This document shows, in pieces, positions 41,273 to 48,478 of a stretch of DNA of 48,478 nucleotides. Origin of the DNA: CAYZBF01 sp964476585 (GTDB taxonomy: Bacteria; Hydrothermota; UBA3072); NCBI GenBank assembly GCA_964476585.1, contig CAYZBF010000015.1, positions 1-48,478 on the forward strand, given 5' to 3'. The translations under genes and the position numbers were made by a program. The notes beneath the pieces were generated by a model, which saw only the letters and a list, made by a program, of their open reading frames with translations, ran no database searches and was not told the origin of the DNA. Numbering within the stretch: position 1 is the first letter of the stretch; each line of letters starts with the position of its first letter.

Positions 41273-41901
41273 TAGTCTCTTTCATAGGAAATTCTGAAAC
41301 AGGAAAAACTTATACTATAACCCGTCTAACAAAAGCATTAACCAAAAAAGGTTACAGAGTTGGTTGTATCAAACACTGTCCGCATGGATTTGACCTCGAT
41401 CATCCAGGAAAAGATTCTTATCAATTCAAAAAAGCGGGAGCTTATGGTGTAGCTGTGCATAGTCTTGATAGTATCGGATTAGTTAAGACGACAAATGAAT
41501 CGGTTAAGCTTAAAGAACTCACTGTTGAGTTTTTTATGGACGCCGATTTCGTACTCGCCGAAGGATTCAAAGAATCTAAAGGAACAAAAAAGATTGAATT
41601 ACTTAGAAAAGGAGTGTGCGAGAAGCCAAAACTAAAGGATGCTATAGCAATATTCTCTAACTTTAATATTGAAACTAAAAAGTTAGTATTCCATCCTGAC
41701 GACCTTGAAGGGATTGTAAACTTCCTCGAGGAAATGAAAGAAAAGGAAGAAAAAATTATCAAAGTTAAGGTCAATGGTAAGGACCTTCCTCTTAACCCAA
41801 TCATTAGAAGCATAATCAGGAACACAATCGCTGGTCTTATAGAACCATTAAAAAGAAAGGACAAGTCAATAAAAAGAATAGATATAAACATGGAGGTTTA
41901 A
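41266..41901 (+). CDS. mobB: molybdopterin-guanine dinucleotide biosynthesis protein B (MobB)
   Basis: The 211-residue GTP-binding protein helps attach nucleotides to the Mo/W pterin cofactor. The P-loop is GNSETGKT (8-15); the segment KKGYRVGCIKHCPHGFDLDHPGKDSYQFKKAG is diagnostic for MobB, and FVLAEGFKES follows. The last 50 residues form an extra domain (VKVNGKDLPLNPIIRSIIRNT) found in some archaeal and anaerobe members. It leads an operon that ends in a tungsten-type aldehyde oxidoreductase; AOR itself binds unmodified bis-pterin, so MobB may serve delivery or another enzyme. Confidence 0.9.
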   Translation: MLIVSFIGNSETGKTYTITRLTKALTKKGYRVGCIKHCPHGFDLDHPGKDSYQFKKAGAYGVAVHSLDSIGLVKTTNESVKLKELTVEFFMDADFVLAEGFKESKGTKKIELLRKGVCEKPKLKDAIAIFSNFNIETKKLVFHPDDLEGIVNFLEEMKEKEEKIIKVKVNGKDLPLNPIIRSIIRNTIAGLIEPLKRKDKSIKRIDINMEV

Positions 41902-41903
41902 GT

Positions 41904-42500
41904 ATGAGTAAAAGAAATATACTCCTCATTCTCTTCTTTGGCTCTCTATGGGGTTTTAGTGAGGTTTTTCTCGGGAAAGCTCTATATAGCTCCAATATTC
42001 ATTATCCAGGTGTTATTCTCTCTATATTAGCTCTTGGTATCTTAGGAATTGCATATGCATTGATTCAAAAAGCTGGAGCGATGGCCCTGATTGCAGTTGT
42101 AGCCACCATTTTCAGGCTAGTAAACGCTGGGCCTTTTTTTTGTCATTTACTTGCAATATTCTCACTCGGAGTAGGATTTGATATAGTAATGAAATTAATC
42201 AAAGAAAGGAAGTTCAATTGGCTTTCGGGGGCTCTCAGTGCCTGGCTTGGATACGCATTATTCGGATTTTTGATCACCTATGTCTTCAGATATCACTACT
42301 GGATAGCTTTCGGCCTTCCAAAGGTTATAAAATATATCGGAATAGAAGGAAGTCTTGCTGCTCTTGGTTCAGCTATTACTGTAATGATGGGGTACAGGAT
42401 TGGTGAAAATTTTACTAGATTCTTTAATTCAAAACCAAAATCAGCATATATAGGAGCCATTGGATTTACCTTATCATTCTGGATTTTAGGTGCTCTATGA
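41904..42500 (+). CDS. six-helix integral membrane protein, possible ECF S-component
   Basis: I do not recognise a named family. The 198-residue protein has about six to seven hydrophobic helices (about 5-28, 33-54, 58-76, 80-97, 105-130, 145-164, 178-197) and few charges. Small size, helix count and the LLILFFGSLWGFSEVFLG start resemble substrate-binding S-components of ECF transporters, but no ECF ATPase or T-component is present in the window. It starts 2 bases after mobB and overlaps the TonB receptor by 4 bases. Context suggests inner-membrane uptake of a metal oxyanion, pterin or precursor for the adjacent oxidoreductase; this is inference. Confidence 0.6.
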   Translation: MSKRNILLILFFGSLWGFSEVFLGKALYSSNIHYPGVILSILALGILGIAYALIQKAGAMALIAVVATIFRLVNAGPFFCHLLAIFSLGVGFDIVMKLIKERKFNWLSGALSAWLGYALFGFLITYVFRYHYWIAFGLPKVIKYIGIEGSLAALGSAITVMMGYRIGENFTRFFNSKPKSAYIGAIGFTLSFWILGAL

Positions 42501-44272
42501 GCTATTTCACCATATTTATCTTACTTCTTTCAGCACAGGAAGAGTCATATACCAAAGTCTATGAATTAGGTGGTATTACAGTAACTGCTAAGAGAGTTGA
42601 GTTGATTCCTAATCTTATTATTGAAATAAATCCAGAGGAATTAAAGAAAAAGGGAGCATCTACTATTGGTGAGGCATTAAAATTTATTCCCTCTGTTTAC
42701 TCAAGGACAGGGAACAAGGGAGAAAACTATGTAGAAATTTTTGGGATTGAACAGAGAGAAATAGCAATAATGCTGGATGGTCACCCTATATATTCACCTT
42801 ATAATGGTATGGCAGACCTTGACCAGATAACCCTTGATAATGTGAGCAAGATAGAAATTGCACTACCTCCAGTCTCACTTCTTACTGGACCAAATAGCCT
42901 GGGAGGAGTGGTTAACATCGTCACTAAAAAGTACGAAAAATCAGTTTCTCTTGGATTGAGTGAGGGACTTAGTGTAAACTCAAGCATTAATTATGGAGAT
43001 AAAATCAAGGACTTTTTTTATTATTTCTCCGGGGGAGTTTCTAAGTCTGAAGGTTATCTACTACCTGATGGAACTTTAAGAGACAATTCGGATTTCCAAA
43101 AGAGAAAAGTCACAGGGAAAATTGGCTGGGAACCAAATCCCAAAAACGAAATTGGTTTATCTATGGCTTACTACTATTCAGAGAAAGGTTTACCGTTTGG
43201 ACTTACTAAACCAAGATACTGGAGGTTCACAGACTGGAGGTGGTACTATATAGCTCTTCACGGAAAAAGTGAACCTCAAGATAGAATAAAAATATTGGGA
43301 AGTATTCATTATGACAGTCATATTAATACAATGACTTATTATGAAGATTCAACATTCCGTGGTGTAGAGGGCGTAAGCGATTATGACAATTATACAACAG
43401 GTGGTTATATGACACTTAGCTATGACCTTATGAAATTCAATACTCTAAGTCTAGGAGGCTCTTATAATTTAGATTTCGTAAAAAAAAGAGAAGATGAAAA
43501 TCCATGGGAAAATTATAAAGGGAATACAATGTCTCTATCCATACAGGATAAGATCGTAATTCCATCTCTAGGATTACATTTAGAAGGGGAAATTGGTTAT
43601 GATGGATTTAAAGGTCCTGATTCAGACATTGATTTTATTAATTATAGAACGGGGAGTGTATATTTTATTGATACTGAAACATCAATATTCTTATCATTTG
43701 GAAGAAAGAATCGTTTCCCAACCTTAAAGGAGCTTTATTCTCAAACCTCAGGAAATCCCAATCTTAATCCAGAATTTTCAACATCTTATCAGCTGGGTTT
43801 AAACTCAAAGTATTTTAGAGTTGTTCTATTTAGGAACGATGTAAATGATTTAATAGATAGAGAGAATAGAAATTTTCCATATGAAAATATAAATTGGGCG
43901 CGCTTTCAGGGATTAAGCATTGAAGGTCAATATAAGTATATAATGCTTGGTTATACTTACCTTGATGCTTATGATGATTCATATGAAGCCCTGGATAATA
44001 AAGCAGAACACACAGTAAGTGTTGGGTTTAACTATAGTTTTAAACTCGGATTAAATATTAACCTTAATGGCATGTGGGTAGATAGGAGAAAAGATGGTGA
44101 CATCTACTTGGATTCTTACACCCTTATAAATGCAAATCTAATCCAGAAAATCAGTAATTTCCTATCAGTTAAACTAAGTGGATATAATATATTAAACCAA
44201 TGGTATGAAGATGAAAAGGGCTACCCCTTAGCTGGCAGAACTTTAGGTTCTGAGCTCTTCTTAAATTTTTAA
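42497..44272 (+). CDS. TonB-dependent outer-membrane receptor
   Basis: The 591-residue protein has a short signal peptide (MSYFTIFILLLSAQ), a plug domain (about 25-150, with KGASTIGEALKFIPSVYSRTG, the IMLDGHPIYSP loop, and GPNSLGGVVNIVTKK closing the plug) and a 22-strand barrel ending in a terminal Phe (GSELFLNF). The TonB box is probably in GGITVTAKR. At 591 residues it is small, nearest the BtuB size class that imports cobalamin and other small ligands. It lies between the membrane protein and AOR in one operon, so a ligand for the W/Mo enzyme is plausible. Confidence 0.92.
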   Translation: MSYFTIFILLLSAQEESYTKVYELGGITVTAKRVELIPNLIIEINPEELKKKGASTIGEALKFIPSVYSRTGNKGENYVEIFGIEQREIAIMLDGHPIYSPYNGMADLDQITLDNVSKIEIALPPVSLLTGPNSLGGVVNIVTKKYEKSVSLGLSEGLSVNSSINYGDKIKDFFYYFSGGVSKSEGYLLPDGTLRDNSDFQKRKVTGKIGWEPNPKNEIGLSMAYYYSEKGLPFGLTKPRYWRFTDWRWYYIALHGKSEPQDRIKILGSIHYDSHINTMTYYEDSTFRGVEGVSDYDNYTTGGYMTLSYDLMKFNTLSLGGSYNLDFVKKREDENPWENYKGNTMSLSIQDKIVIPSLGLHLEGEIGYDGFKGPDSDIDFINYRTGSVYFIDTETSIFLSFGRKNRFPTLKELYSQTSGNPNLNPEFSTSYQLGLNSKYFRVVLFRNDVNDLIDRENRNFPYENINWARFQGLSIEGQYKYIMLGYTYLDAYDDSYEALDNKAEHTVSVGFNYSFKLGLNINLNGMWVDRRKDGDIYLDSYTLINANLIQKISNFLSVKLSGYNILNQWYEDEKGYPLAGRTLGSELFLNF

Positions 44273-44286
44273 GGAGGTAACTTATA

Positions 44287-46098
44287 ATGAGTAAATTTAA
44301 TGGGTATATGGGAAAATTATTGGAGGTGGATTTAAGTAACAGTAAAATAAATAAGGTTGATACAGATTTAGAGATTGCAAAAAAATTCATTGGGGGAAAA
44401 GGATACGGTGCAAAGCTCCTCTGGGATAGAGTTCCTGAAGACATAGAACCTTTAAGTCCCGATAATCTCCTTATGATAATGCTTGGACCTTTAACAGGGA
44501 CACTGGCTCAATCTTCAGGAAGGTTTGCAGTTGTAACAAAATCACCGGAGACAGGGATTTTCACTGATGGCCATGTCGGTGGTTACTTTGGACCAAAGCT
44601 TAAATTCGCAGGTTATGATGGGATTGTAATCTCTGGAAAGGCTGATAAACCAGTTTATCTTCATATCACTCAGGATAAATGTGAAATATTGGATGCAAGC
44701 GACCTATGGGGTATGAGTGTTTTTAAAGTGGATGACATACTTGAAAAAAAGTATCCAGGTTCATCCAGGGGGGTTATAGGAGTAGGTGGTGAGAACCTGG
44801 TGAGTTTTGCCTGTATATCCTTTGATAAAGGGCGACAGGCAGGAAGATGTGGACCCGGCGCTGTGATGGGGTCAAAAAACCTAAAGGCAATCGTAGTAGA
44901 GAAAGGTAAAAAAAGACCTACTTATGCAGATGCGGATAAATTTAGAAACTTGACAAAAGAGTTGTCCCGTATGTTGAAAACACATCCTTCGAAGGTTAAA
45001 AGACATATACTTGGAACACTCGTTTGTATATGGGAAGGAATCGATGGAGGTACTTTACCGATAAAGAATTATACAGGGGTTGAGTTTCCCAGAATAGAAA
45101 ATCTTGTGCCTGAAAAACTCTGGGAGCAAGGGATATGGAAAGGGACTACAACCTGCTTTGCCTGTCCTATAGCCTGTACAAAAATAAGTGAATTAAAAAG
45201 AGGCGAATATAAAGGTAGGGAATATGAAGCCCCAGAATATGAAATGACAGCATTAATGGGTGGGAATCTTTTAATTGACTCTTACGAGTGGGTGACATAT
45301 GGTCATGTTCTCTGTAACGATTTAGGACTGGATGCAATATCAGCAGGAAACTGTGCTGGATTTGCTATGGAATGCTACGAAAAAGGTCTTATAAAGCCAG
45401 GCTATGAACTAAAATTCGGAAATGGTGAGGCACTGATCAAATTTATAAAGCAAATAGCTTATAGGGAAGGGATAGGCGATATATTTGCTCAGGGTGTCAG
45501 GGGAGCAGCAGAGAAGATAGGAAACAACTCAGAGAGATTTGCCATCCATGTCAAGGGTTTGGAACTTCCTGGTGTCGACCCTCATGGTTCTTATGGTATG
45601 GCCCTAGCTTTTGCAACTGCTGATAGAGGAGGTTGTCACCAGAGAGTATGGACACCAAGGGCAGAGCTCTATGGAAAACTGAAAAGATACTCGACAGAAG
45701 GTAGGGCTGAATTTGTTAAATACAATCAGGATGAGCGTGCTGCCTGTTTCTCGCTCGACTTATGTGACTTTATGCCATTCTCAGAAAAACAAAATACCGA
45801 CCTTCTGAACTTCGCTACGGGCTTTGAATTCACTCCCGAGGAGTATGTGCACACAGGTGAAAGGATATGGAACCTCGCAAGACTAATCGCTATAAGAGAA
45901 GGAATATCAAGAAAAGATGATACTTTGCCTGCAAGGCTCTTAGAAGAACCAATGATAGCCGGGCCCTCAAAAGGGCATTTTGTATCACGGGAAGAACTTG
46001 ATATCATGCTTAACGAATACTACGCCCTTAGAGACTGGGATAAAAATGGGATACCCACAAAGGAAAAATTGGAGGAATTAGAGCTGGGGGAAAGTTAA
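44287..46098 (+). CDS. aor: aldehyde:ferredoxin oxidoreductase (tungsten-type)
   Basis: The 603-residue enzyme oxidises aldehydes to acids and reduces ferredoxin. The N-terminal fold opens with LLEVDLSNSKI and FIGGKGYGAKLLWD; the pterin region has AGRCGPGAVMGSKNLKAIVV. The [4Fe-4S] ligands are Cys290, Cys293, Cys297 (CFACPIAC) and Cys493 (DLCDFMPF), matching Pyrococcus AOR numbers 288, 291, 295 and 494 almost exactly. Glu318 (PEYEMTALMG) and His451 (GCHQRV) fit the active-site residues. AAGGAGG precedes the ATG. It closes the mobB-led operon, and the cofactor is most likely tungsten bis-pterin. Confidence 0.95.
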   Translation: MSKFNGYMGKLLEVDLSNSKINKVDTDLEIAKKFIGGKGYGAKLLWDRVPEDIEPLSPDNLLMIMLGPLTGTLAQSSGRFAVVTKSPETGIFTDGHVGGYFGPKLKFAGYDGIVISGKADKPVYLHITQDKCEILDASDLWGMSVFKVDDILEKKYPGSSRGVIGVGGENLVSFACISFDKGRQAGRCGPGAVMGSKNLKAIVVEKGKKRPTYADADKFRNLTKELSRMLKTHPSKVKRHILGTLVCIWEGIDGGTLPIKNYTGVEFPRIENLVPEKLWEQGIWKGTTTCFACPIACTKISELKRGEYKGREYEAPEYEMTALMGGNLLIDSYEWVTYGHVLCNDLGLDAISAGNCAGFAMECYEKGLIKPGYELKFGNGEALIKFIKQIAYREGIGDIFAQGVRGAAEKIGNNSERFAIHVKGLELPGVDPHGSYGMALAFATADRGGCHQRVWTPRAELYGKLKRYSTEGRAEFVKYNQDERAACFSLDLCDFMPFSEKQNTDLLNFATGFEFTPEEYVHTGERIWNLARLIAIREGISRKDDTLPARLLEEPMIAGPSKGHFVSREELDIMLNEYYALRDWDKNGIPTKEKLEELELGES

Positions 46099-46321
46099 GG
46101 ACCATTTCTTTCTAATAAGATCAGCAAGATATCAACGACTTTTAAAATAAAGAAGAGAGGATAAAAAATTAAAAAGATGACGAGAATGAATTCGTGATCT
46201 CTCTCCACCAGCAGGGAAATATTAAGGGTTATGTCTTTGACTAAATCAGAGATTACCTCGGAAAGCTAAGGGACAAAGGCAATCTTATTTTAGTCATCAC
46301 TTACCCATTAAGGAGTACAAT

Positions 46322-47299
46322 ATGATGATAATCTTTTTAAACAAACTAAATGACTACTGGCATAAGAAAATAAATGGACTCAAGGATGAGTTCCCGGAAG
46401 TCGAGTTTTTATCTGCAAGAGTTGAAGAAAAAAAGGATGAATATTTACCTCTGGCTTCGGGAATTGTTGCAAGTAAACTTACGGTTTCCGATCTTGACAA
46501 GGCTTCCAGTTTAAAGATTCTCTTTGTTCCCTTTGTAGGAGTAAATTTCTTTCCCCTGGAAGAACTAAAAAAGAGAAATTTAATGGTGGCTAACTCACAT
46601 GGAAACAGTAAAATTGTCGCTGAACGTGCCATTGCCCTTGCTCTATCTCTTCTTGGAAGAATTGTTGAATACCATAACGATTTAAAAAGGGGCTACTGGC
46701 ATCGTGGTGAAGGTAGGAAGGGACAATGGATTTCTATACAGGGAAAGAATTGTGGAATTCTTGGAGTAGGACATGTAGGAAGGTATCTTGCAAAGTTGCT
46801 TAACGTATTTGATTGCAGAGTAGTTGGGTTTAAGAAACACCTATCCGAAGGAACCCCTACTTATGTAGACGAAATCACAAACAATCTTTTGGAGGTTATA
46901 GACAAGAGTGACATAATCTTTGTATGTTTACCCAAAACAAAGGAAACAGAGGGAATTATTGACGAAGAAGTCCTTTCAAGGATGAATGGCAAATACCTAA
47001 TAAATGTGAGTAGGGCCCGTATCATTAAAGAAGAAGCATTATATAGGGCACTAAAGGATGGGAATCTGTTGGGTGCTGGACTTGATGTGTGGTATAAATA
47101 TCCGAAGGGTAAAGAAGAAAAATTTTATCCATCCGATTATCCCTTCCCCGAACTTCCCAATGTTGTCATAACTCCTCACAATGCAGGTAATACAGAGAAG
47201 GCAAGACAATTAAATATTGATGCGACAATCGAGAATATAAAAACTTATCTAAAAACAGGAAAACCTATAAATTCAGTTAATCTTGAGTTGATGTATTGA
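46322..47299 (+). CDS. D-2-hydroxyacid dehydrogenase family protein, catalytic Glu replaced
   Basis: The 325-residue NAD(P)-binding enzyme has the Rossmann motif GILGVGHVGRYLA (145-157), Arg231 in NVSRARII and His286 in ITPHNAGN. The catalytic Glu of the family lies 29 residues after the Arg, in DVxxxEP; here the segment is LDVWYKYP with Tyr260 at that position. The rest of the dimer interface is typical. The DVWYxYP variant appears to be a subfamily trait and may change chemistry. It starts 223 bases after AOR with its own AGGAG; its position hints at alpha-keto acid/aldehyde metabolism but the substrate is not assignable. Confidence 0.88.
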   Translation: MMIIFLNKLNDYWHKKINGLKDEFPEVEFLSARVEEKKDEYLPLASGIVASKLTVSDLDKASSLKILFVPFVGVNFFPLEELKKRNLMVANSHGNSKIVAERAIALALSLLGRIVEYHNDLKRGYWHRGEGRKGQWISIQGKNCGILGVGHVGRYLAKLLNVFDCRVVGFKKHLSEGTPTYVDEITNNLLEVIDKSDIIFVCLPKTKETEGIIDEEVLSRMNGKYLINVSRARIIKEEALYRALKDGNLLGAGLDVWYKYPKGKEEKFYPSDYPFPELPNVVITPHNAGNTEKARQLNIDATIENIKTYLKTGKPINSVNLELMY

Positions 47300-47349
47300 T
47301 AATCTATATGAGTGTATGGGCATATGAGTTGATAGGTGATTGAGGTAAG

Positions 47350-48018
47350 TCATCGTGAATCTTGCTTATTCTCCAGATGATGCTTTATAACCTTTCCCTT
47401 TACCATGTATATTACACCCTCACATATATTTGTAGATAGGTCTGCAATCCGTTCAAGATTTTTAGTAATTCTACTTAAATGCATACATCGCTCTATAGTT
47501 GTATGATCCTGGATCATATTTTCAATTAAGTCCCTTAAGACCCTATCCCTTAACCCATCTACAACATTATCTCTGGCGCAAACTCTCTTTACTTTTGATG
47601 CATCTTCCTTAATAAAGGCATCTATACTGTCACTCAACATTTTTATGGTTTCACGAGATAACCTTGGCAATTCGAGTAGAGTCTTCAACTCCTGTCTTTC
47701 TATTAAGAATGCCGCACTTTCAGCAATATTTACAGCATGATCTGCCATCCTTTCCAGGTCATTGTTCATCTTTAGAATCATCAGTATGATCCTTAAATCC
47801 TTTGCTTTTGGCTGGAATTGGGCGATAAGTTCCATACAAAGTTCTTCTATTTCTATTTCGCGATCGTTTGCACTTGGTTCATCTTCTTCTATTACACTAA
47901 TCGGTAATCCTTTATCTTTTTTAATCAATCCCTTTACACTTTTGCCTATCATATTTTCGACTAAAGATGCATAATTCACAATTATCCCTTTGAGTGTTTC
48001 TATCCTTTCCTTTAACAT
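47350..48018 (-). CDS. phoU: PhoU phosphate-signalling protein
   Basis: The 222-residue helical protein has the duplicated three-helix PhoU repeats: LEIEELCMELIAQFQPKAKDLRIILMILKMNNDLERMADHAVNIAE in the first and MHLSRITKNLERIADLSTNICEGVIYMVKGK in the second. PhoU restrains phosphate signalling and uptake through PstB. It normally closes the pstSCAB-phoU operon, and here it follows the pstS-pstB fusion ORF by 11 bases, with an AGGAGG ribosome binding site. Confidence 0.95.
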   Translation of the reverse strand: MLKERIETLKGIIVNYASLVENMIGKSVKGLIKKDKGLPISVIEEDEPSANDREIEIEELCMELIAQFQPKAKDLRIILMILKMNNDLERMADHAVNIAESAAFLIERQELKTLLELPRLSRETIKMLSDSIDAFIKEDASKVKRVCARDNVVDGLRDRVLRDLIENMIQDHTTIERCMHLSRITKNLERIADLSTNICEGVIYMVKGKVIKHHLENKQDSR

Positions 48019-48029
48019 TTAATTCCTCC

Positions 48030-48392
48030 TCATCCAAACTTACCCTCAAGGTATTCTTCTGTCCTCTTATCCTGAGGAACGGTGAACATCTTCTTAGTAA
48101 GCCCAAATTCAATTAACTCCCCGAGGTATAAAAAAGAGGCATCAGCAATATCAGCTCTTCCGTCAATCAGAGCTGCTATTCCTACACCGGAACCTCTACC
48201 CCTTACGGATACACAAACATCCTCATATATATCCATATATGCTTCTGCAACTCTTTGAGCTATAGGTAATACCGTTGTAGAACCAGTTATTGTTATTTTC
48301 TTTGAAGCTGCATAAAGTGAAGCGCTTGATAGAAAGATAGTAGCAGTAAAGTTTATGAAAACCAATGAGAAAAACTTTAGCATTTTTACCAT
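48030..48392 (-). pseudogene. PstS-PstB fusion ORF (internal operon deletion)
   Basis: One 120-codon ORF encodes two unrelated pieces. Residues 1-86 are the start of the phosphate-binding protein PstS: a signal peptide (to about SLYAA), then KKITITGSTTVLPIAQRVAE and RGRGSGVGIAALIDGRADIA. Residues 87-120, FLYLGELIEFGLTKKMFTVP then DKRTEEYLEGKFG, are the C-terminus of the ATPase PstB. The junction lies at about 48132..48137. The simplest explanation is a deletion that removed the rest of pstS, pstC, pstA and most of pstB in frame. The product cannot transport phosphate. Misassembly is an alternative. phoU follows in the normal position. Confidence 0.9.
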
Positions 48393-48416
48393 CTTAAACC
48401 TCCTTTATTCACTTTT

Positions 48417-48478
48417 TGCCACAAAGGCACAGAGTTCAGAGAGTTTAATTTTTTAATTGAAGAGAAAGAGTGCACAGA
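48417..48478. repeat. ACAGAG-type palindromic element, copy 4 (left arm only)
   Basis: GCCACAAAGGCACAGAGTTC followed by AGAGAG matches the left arm of the elements at 36.4 and 38.8 kb; the window ends before the right arm is complete. Confidence 0.6.

Noticed and set aside
41904..42500. Firm call as an ECF S-component or molybdate permease
   Set aside because: Topology and context fit, but I can see no family signature, so function is left open.
1..48478. tRNA, rRNA or CRISPR arrays
   Set aside because: I saw no cloverleaf with conserved T-loop text, no rRNA segments, and no regularly spaced direct repeats.

Overview
The window is an AT-rich bacterial scaffold, apparently metagenome-assembled because it contains a 100-N gap at 14876..14975. 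It comes from a diderm, probably anaerobic bacterium. The envelope is Gram-negative: an OmpP1/FadL porin, a TonB-dependent receptor and lipoproteins. Two secreted proteins end in type IX secretion sorting domains, which points to the FCB superphylum or a nearby candidate phylum such as WOR-3; this placement is inference. Oxygen defence is of the anaerobe type (superoxide reductase, flavodiiron protein, rubrerythrin, PerR), and an aldehyde:ferredoxin oxidoreductase is present. Promoters are mostly TTGACA/TTGACT and a -10 box separated by 16 bp.

Layout. 1-2 kb: YjbQ, a 31-residue ribosomal protein of the mS38/COX24 type, a DUF3467 protein and a GGDEF protein with an altered metal site. 2.3-5.9 kb: a four-gene adaptor/ATPase/permease/permease exporter operon. 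6-11.6 kb: OmpP1/FadL porin, alpha/beta hydrolase, malic enzyme, a small membrane protein and a transglutaminase-like lipoprotein. 11.6-15 kb: a PKD/beta-helix type IX cargo whose start codon lies in the end of a RAYT transposase flanked by inverted GGGGACGGTGCTT repeats, followed by the gap. 15-22 kb: isochorismatase-like hydrolase, DUF3160 protein, and an MrfB-MrfA DNA-repair pair behind a methyltransferase fragment. 22-27 kb: cold-shock protein, a decayed gene, a sodium:solute symporter with a 39-residue accessory protein, a GYD protein, an amber-interrupted TPR gene and a secreted hydrolase. 27-34 kb: a second type IX cargo, a LonB-like protease, DUF711 and an Ogg2-type DNA glycosylase.

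34.4-40.8 kb is an oxidative-stress island: a Dps-like ferritin, PerR, flavin reductase, rubredoxin, flavodiiron protein, desulfoferrodoxin, three further intact ferritin-like or rubrerythrin proteins, a fourth broken by an amber codon, and relics of a thioredoxin reductase and another ferritin-like paralog. PerR keeps all five regulatory metal ligands and has an inverted repeat just downstream of its -10 box, so peroxide-controlled expression of the island is likely.

41.2-47.3 kb has a consensus promoter driving mobB, a six-helix membrane protein, a TonB-dependent receptor and a tungsten-type aldehyde:ferredoxin oxidoreductase, followed by a 2-hydroxyacid dehydrogenase. The gene order suggests a dedicated route for bringing tungstate/molybdate or a pterin precursor across both membranes to feed the enzyme next to it. 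This is the best candidate here for an undescribed system. The window ends with phoU and a striking 120-codon ORF that joins the N-terminus of PstS to the C-terminus of PstB, as if pstC, pstA and the flanking parts had been deleted. Gene decay recurs through the window (amber codons, relics, a fusion), as do two dispersed palindromic repeat families.
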